Assembly: GCA_017303675.1 (NCBI GenBank)
Contig: JAFLBX010000002.1
Coordinates: 1,364,411-1,428,410 of the forward strand
DNA from: Ignavibacteria bacterium
Lineage (GTDB): Bacteria; Bacteroidota; Ignavibacteria; Tepidaquicellales; OLB5
Direction of reading: 5' to 3'
Length of the DNA stretch: 64,000 bases
A program made the translations under genes and the position numbers. Within the stretch, counting starts at the first letter, position 1. Every line of letters begins with the position of its first letter. Positions 60,680 through 64,000 of the stretch are shown here, in pieces. Below the pieces are notes generated by a model that was not told where the DNA came from, made no database searches, and was given only the letters and a program-made list of their open reading frames with translations.

Positions 60680-61342
60680 TTAATTTTTATCATTTAAAAT
60701 TGTACTTTCAGGTAAATTGGAAGGTCTTTTGCTTAATACTCCATTTAGTTCGGTAACTGCAAATACAATTATTACCGCAAAAGTGATCAATACAATAAAT
60801 TGACTTATTGAAACTTTTTGAATATCCTGCTTTACCATTACAGCGCAAATTTCACCAGGGCAATATTGCGGTTTTTTCTTATAAAAAAACGGATATAATT
60901 TACAGCCAATACATATCCCGAAAGCAGATTCGAAGAATAAAAATACCATACATATCAGGCAAATAATTGCTGAAACAGGACTTATAATGTTTAGAATATT
61001 GAAAAACACGAACATTATACCTGTTAAAATAATACCAACTATCCATGCAAACTTTTTAGGCGCTGCGCCAACATATTCCGGTGACTGATCTCCAACTATC
61101 AGCCTTCCCAAAATAAGCGAAGGAGAAAATTTCGGATTTACAAATACCCTTATTACCAGATCCAGAAGAAAAAATGCTATCACCAGCTTGAATGGAATAT
61201 AGTTTTCTGCTAAAATTATTAACATAAAAGATGTATATGTTGCAACAAACAGTATTCCTGCTGCTGCCCTTATTTCTCTTTCATTCAATACAGGTTCGCT
61301 GAACCCGGCAGCATCTTCACCAAAATTAAATATCTTTTTCAT
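60680..61342 (-). CDS. DUF4395 family membrane protein
   Basis: This 220-residue protein has about four or five membrane helices (AGILFVATYTSFMLIILAE, LVIAFFLLDLVIRVFV, IVGIILTGIMFVFFNILNII, ISPVSAIICLICMVFLFFE and FIVLITFAVIIVFAVTEL). The DUF4395 features FVNPKFSPSLILGRLI and SAFGICIGCKLYPF are present. The paired Cys (CIGC) suggests a redox-active or metal site, and DUF4395 proteins are often found near thioredoxin-like genes, but none is visible here. It lies just upstream of the MDR gene and below the T9SS protein. Confidence 0.85.
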   Translation of the reverse strand: MKKIFNFGEDAAGFSEPVLNEREIRAAAGILFVATYTSFMLIILAENYIPFKLVIAFFLLDLVIRVFVNPKFSPSLILGRLIVGDQSPEYVGAAPKKFAWIVGIILTGIMFVFFNILNIISPVSAIICLICMVFLFFESAFGICIGCKLYPFFYKKKPQYCPGEICAVMVKQDIQKVSISQFIVLITFAVIIVFAVTELNGVLSKRPSNLPESTILNDKN

Positions 61343-61391
61343 TATAATAATTTTTTATTTTCTTTGATTGTATAATTTATTAGATTCTGTA

Positions 61392-62855
61392 TTATTTTAC
61401 CAGTACCATCTTTTTTGTTTCAGAAAAGTAACCCGTTTCAAGTTTATAAAAGTACACACCACTGCACATACTTTCTGAGTTCATACTGACCTTATACCTT
61501 CCTGAGCTGAGGCTTTCATTTACTAGTATTTTAATTTCTTTGCCGGTAATATCATAAACGATCAGCCTTGTAAAGGATGTTTTAGTTATATCAAAGATAA
61601 TATCAGTTTTAGGGTTGAAAGGGTTTGGGTAGTTCTGAAGCAGCCTGAACTCACCCGGTAATTCTTCATTCAAAGGCTCAATTCCAATTTGCTGAACAAC
61701 ATTCAGCATAAATGTGCAGAATGCTGATGCGCCTGCTGTATCTGTTGCAGTTACCTTCAGGATAATGGATACTGCAGATGAAATAACCCCTGAAAAAGTC
61801 CTTGAAGTGGAATCAAAGCTCAACCACGCAGGCAGCGGCTGACCGCTGCTTAATGAAGCAGAATATTTCAGAGTGTTATTGCCGTCATCATCAACAAAAA
61901 CGCTGTCTGGCAATGTATATGTAAATAGTGTTCCGTTTGTATCGGTTAAATTTGGGACCTGATTTTTAAGATATGGTACGTAGTTTGTATATCGCAGGCT
62001 ATCCCTAATATTATCTATCCGTACCCAATAAATATAAGTATCGGAATAATTAGGATTAGTACCTGTTGTATAAAATAAATATTTCCCGTCAGGTGAAACG
62101 TAAGTACCCCATGCAGCCGCTCCTGAATTTATTGCCGGACCAAGATTTTTTGGATTTGTCCAGTTTCCGTCAGTTTTCCGGTAGCTGATATGAAGCCTGG
62201 CATTATTCCCGGTATTTTTAGCTGCAATAAAATAAGATTCATCTTTTGCAATAAAAAAATCAAGGTTATCAATTGTGTTGTTCAGCGGAAGCCTTAAGCT
62301 TACCGCTGTTGTATCAGAGCCGTTAATAACCAGCCTGCACCAGTCAGTAGCGCCTATACCGGTTGTTGATACAGATGAAATATAAAAATTTCCGCTGTTA
62401 GTGACCTGTAAATAATGTGCATTATTAAGTCCATATAATATGCGTTTCGGCACACTCCAGCCGCCGGAAGTTCTGTATGAAATTAGTGTCTGGTAAATTG
62501 AGCTGTTGTTCTGAATAAACATTGTATCACCTGTAATTGAAAAAGCGGGAGCAAGATAATTATTAAAAATACTGAACGGCCCCTGCCAGCGGTTATCAAA
62601 GTACCTGTAACATTTGATCGTATCACCGGATGTCGGGTAGTAATTTCTAATTACGGTATAATAAATTTCTTTCCCGTCATTGGTTATTGCTATTCTTTCT
62701 GCAGTAAAAGACCCCGTACTTTTAGGAAGTGCAAATATTTTTGGTGTATTCCCGGGCGGAGTCTGCCCAAGATACATACTATCAGCAGGTATCGGTTGTG
62801 TTTTAGTATTTACACATAAAATGAACAGAATTATTAAAGCAGATATAGTTTTCAT
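61392..62855 (-). CDS. T9SS-sorted secreted protein with PD40-like and Ig-like domains
   Basis: This 487-residue protein has a signal peptide (TISALIILFILCVNTKT). The first ~270 residues contain WD40-like/PD40 strands such as AWGTYVSPDGKYLFYTTGTN and ITNDGKEIYYTVIRNY. An Ig-like putative-cadherin segment follows at ~300-385 (LPAWLSFDSTSRTFSGVIS, LKVTATDTAGASA). The C-terminal T9SS domain is ENLPGEFRLLQNYPNPFNPK in part, then ASGVYFYKLETGYFSETKKMV-type ending MVLVK. It is exported and surface-attached; the ligand is unknown. It is the first gene of the minus-strand group 61342-58828, upstream of DUF4395 by 49 bases. Confidence 0.87.
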   Translation of the reverse strand: MKTISALIILFILCVNTKTQPIPADSMYLGQTPPGNTPKIFALPKSTGSFTAERIAITNDGKEIYYTVIRNYYPTSGDTIKCYRYFDNRWQGPFSIFNNYLAPAFSITGDTMFIQNNSSIYQTLISYRTSGGWSVPKRILYGLNNAHYLQVTNSGNFYISSVSTTGIGATDWCRLVINGSDTTAVSLRLPLNNTIDNLDFFIAKDESYFIAAKNTGNNARLHISYRKTDGNWTNPKNLGPAINSGAAAWGTYVSPDGKYLFYTTGTNPNYSDTYIYWVRIDNIRDSLRYTNYVPYLKNQVPNLTDTNGTLFTYTLPDSVFVDDDGNNTLKYSASLSSGQPLPAWLSFDSTSRTFSGVISSAVSIILKVTATDTAGASAFCTFMLNVVQQIGIEPLNEELPGEFRLLQNYPNPFNPKTDIIFDITKTSFTRLIVYDITGKEIKILVNESLSSGRYKVSMNSESMCSGVYFYKLETGYFSETKKMVLVK

Positions 62856-62961
62856 TGTTATTATGATTTATTTTCTAAACATTCAATAAGCTTTAGAGTA
62901 AATATATAGTGATAAAACTAACTGTAAAAATCATTTCATGTGAATCAATTAAAAAAATCTG

Positions 62962-62981
62962 TGAACAATACGTTTTGTTCA
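62962..62981. promoter_or_regulatory. Inverted repeat TGAACAA-N6-TTGTTCA
   Basis: A 7-base inverted repeat with a 6-base centre (TACGTT) lies between the divergent T9SS gene and the LytS-type kinase gene, 126 bases upstream of the kinase start. It has the size and spacing of a dimeric regulator operator. No second copy was seen in the window. Confidence 0.35.
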
Positions 62982-63106
62982 GTCAAAAATCAGTGGATTT
63001 AATGGAATTTTTACACTTTTTTTTCATTTGACTTAATAAAAACGGCGGTTCATTGAATTTGAGTATTTAAAGCTAACCTTTATGATTATTTTTATAAATA
63101 ATACTT

Positions 63107-64000
63107 ATGGAAAACCGGGCTATTATTAAATTCCATATTGCTTTCTGGGTTCTGGTAGTTATTGTAACTTTACCTGAATCATTTTTATATACAGGTCATC
63201 CTTTATTTATTCCCCAATTTACAGGTACTTTTTCGGTTTTAGCTTACAACTTTGTTATCTTTTATATTTTCTATTCATATTTAACTGAAAAATTTTTTGT
63301 AAACAAAAAGTATATACGTTTTGCATTTTTTAGCTTTAGTGTAGTTACTATTACAGGATTTGCTGTAACTTTTTTTTCTTACTATCTTTTTATATTTACT
63401 TACCCTGAAACTTTGCCCATAAAATATACCCACAAAGAGTGGGTCTTAAGTTTTATATACGGTGTCATGGGCATCGGGACACTGTATTCTATATTAGGAT
63501 TACTTTCAAAAATTGCTTTACTATGGTACACCAATAAGCTTAATCAGGCTGATACCGAAAAACAGAATCTTTCTACAGAGCTTGCAATGTTAAGAGCGCA
63601 GGTGAATCCCCATTTTTTGTTCAACACACTTAACAATATCAAATCTCTTACCAAAAGTCTGCCATCAAAAGCTGTTAACAGCATTGATAAACTGAGCAGT
63701 ATTATGAATTATATGCTGTATGATTCATCTATGGATACCGTATTTTTCGAAAAGGAAATTACCTATATACAAGATTATATAGAACTTGAAAAAATAAGAT
63801 ACAGTGACCCAGGATATATTGATTTTAGTATAAACGGAAATTATTCAGAGATCAGAATTCCGCCGCTGATTTTCATGCCTTTTATTGAAAATGCCTTTAA
63901 ACACGGAAATAAGCTTGTAGCTCCTCCGGGGATAAAAATTAAATTTGATATAAACGGAAGAAATATCGATTTTTTTGTAACTAATTCAATGAAGGAAAAT
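63107..64000 (+). CDS. LytS-type sensor histidine kinase, partial (3' end off window)
   Basis: The frame is open from ATG 63107 to the window edge, giving 298 codons, so only the end is missing. It has N-terminal membrane helices (~10-140) with little extra-membrane loop. The His_kinase domain has the phosphoacceptor region AQVNPHFLFNTLNNIKSLTK near residue 165, with IDKLSSIMNYMLYD, YIQDYIELEKIRYSD and the N-box FIENAFKHGNK. This is the LytS/YehU class, which usually pairs with a LytR/AlgR-type regulator; the expected regulator would lie just beyond the right edge. Confidence 0.92.
   Translation, partial: MENRAIIKFHIAFWVLVVIVTLPESFLYTGHPLFIPQFTGTFSVLAYNFVIFYIFYSYLTEKFFVNKKYIRFAFFSFSVVTITGFAVTFFSYYLFIFTYPETLPIKYTHKEWVLSFIYGVMGIGTLYSILGLLSKIALLWYTNKLNQADTEKQNLSTELAMLRAQVNPHFLFNTLNNIKSLTKSLPSKAVNSIDKLSSIMNYMLYDSSMDTVFFEKEITYIQDYIELEKIRYSDPGYIDFSINGNYSEIRIPPLIFMPFIENAFKHGNKLVAPPGIKIKFDINGRNIDFFVTNSMKEN

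Overview
The window is AT-rich DNA from a member of the Bacteroidetes/Chlorobi group, most likely an uncultured Ignavibacteria-type bacterium. The clearest marker is the type IX secretion (T9SS) C-terminal sorting domain with the NYPNPFNP signature on three secreted proteins (1690-2949, 19670-20911, 61392-62855). Other gene families here fit the same group: a NamZ-like DUF1343 protein, an Ig/PD40-type exported protein, a LytS-type kinase and tyrosine recombinases of Bacteroidetes type. No tRNA, rRNA or CRISPR array was recognised.

Layout. (1) 1-1586: core-like genes: the N-terminal part of a VOC protein, a DUF2200 protein and an SDR oxidoreductase. (2) 1690-20911: a minus-strand toxin-complex (Tc) locus. 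In transcription order it holds a T9SS YCF48-repeat protein, a TcB-TcC fusion ending in an unusual OmpA-like domain, about 0.6 kb of decayed coding remnants, a giant TcA, and a second copy of the T9SS YCF48-repeat protein. (3) 21110-25638: accessory genes of unknown role and a secreted seven-repeat propeller-type protein. (4) 25751-42150: a mobile island, all on the minus strand, with a tyrosine recombinase at each end, DNA-binding proteins and a complete type I restriction-modification system. The RM operon carries three extra genes: a HEPN-like protein between hsdM and hsdS, a DUF6602 nuclease-like protein between hsdS and hsdR, and a DCD-domain/PD-(D/E)XK protein downstream of hsdR. (5) 42494-48241: a minus-strand operon of a PEP/pyruvate-binding pseudo-receiver protein, a small membrane protein, a NamZ-like exo-muramidase and a Gfo/Idh/MocA oxidoreductase. 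(6) 48242-48797: a divergent intergenic region with nine helically phased ATAAGGGTT boxes. (7) 48798-64000: a rhodanese-like lipoprotein, a NarL-type two-component pair, an OmpA-VWA protein, a WYL regulator, glutamate dehydrogenase, a second PEP-binding protein with a nucleotidyltransferase tail, a metallophosphoesterase, a quinone-reductase-type MDR enzyme, a DUF4395 membrane protein, a T9SS protein and the start of a LytS-type kinase.

How it fits together. A 19-bp sequence (GTAACAAATAAGTAACAAA) lies just after the SDR gene (1628) and just upstream of the right-hand integrase (42194); a degenerate version lies beside the left-hand integrase (25730). The simplest reading is two accessory blocks, a Tc-toxin block and an RM/defence block, inserted between two convergent core genes (SDR and the PEP-binding protein). 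This is an inference from repeats and gene order and needs comparison with relatives. The strongest leads are the phased box array, the DCD-nuclease and HEPN-like genes in the RM operon, and the OmpA-tipped TcB-TcC fusion bracketed by duplicated T9SS proteins.
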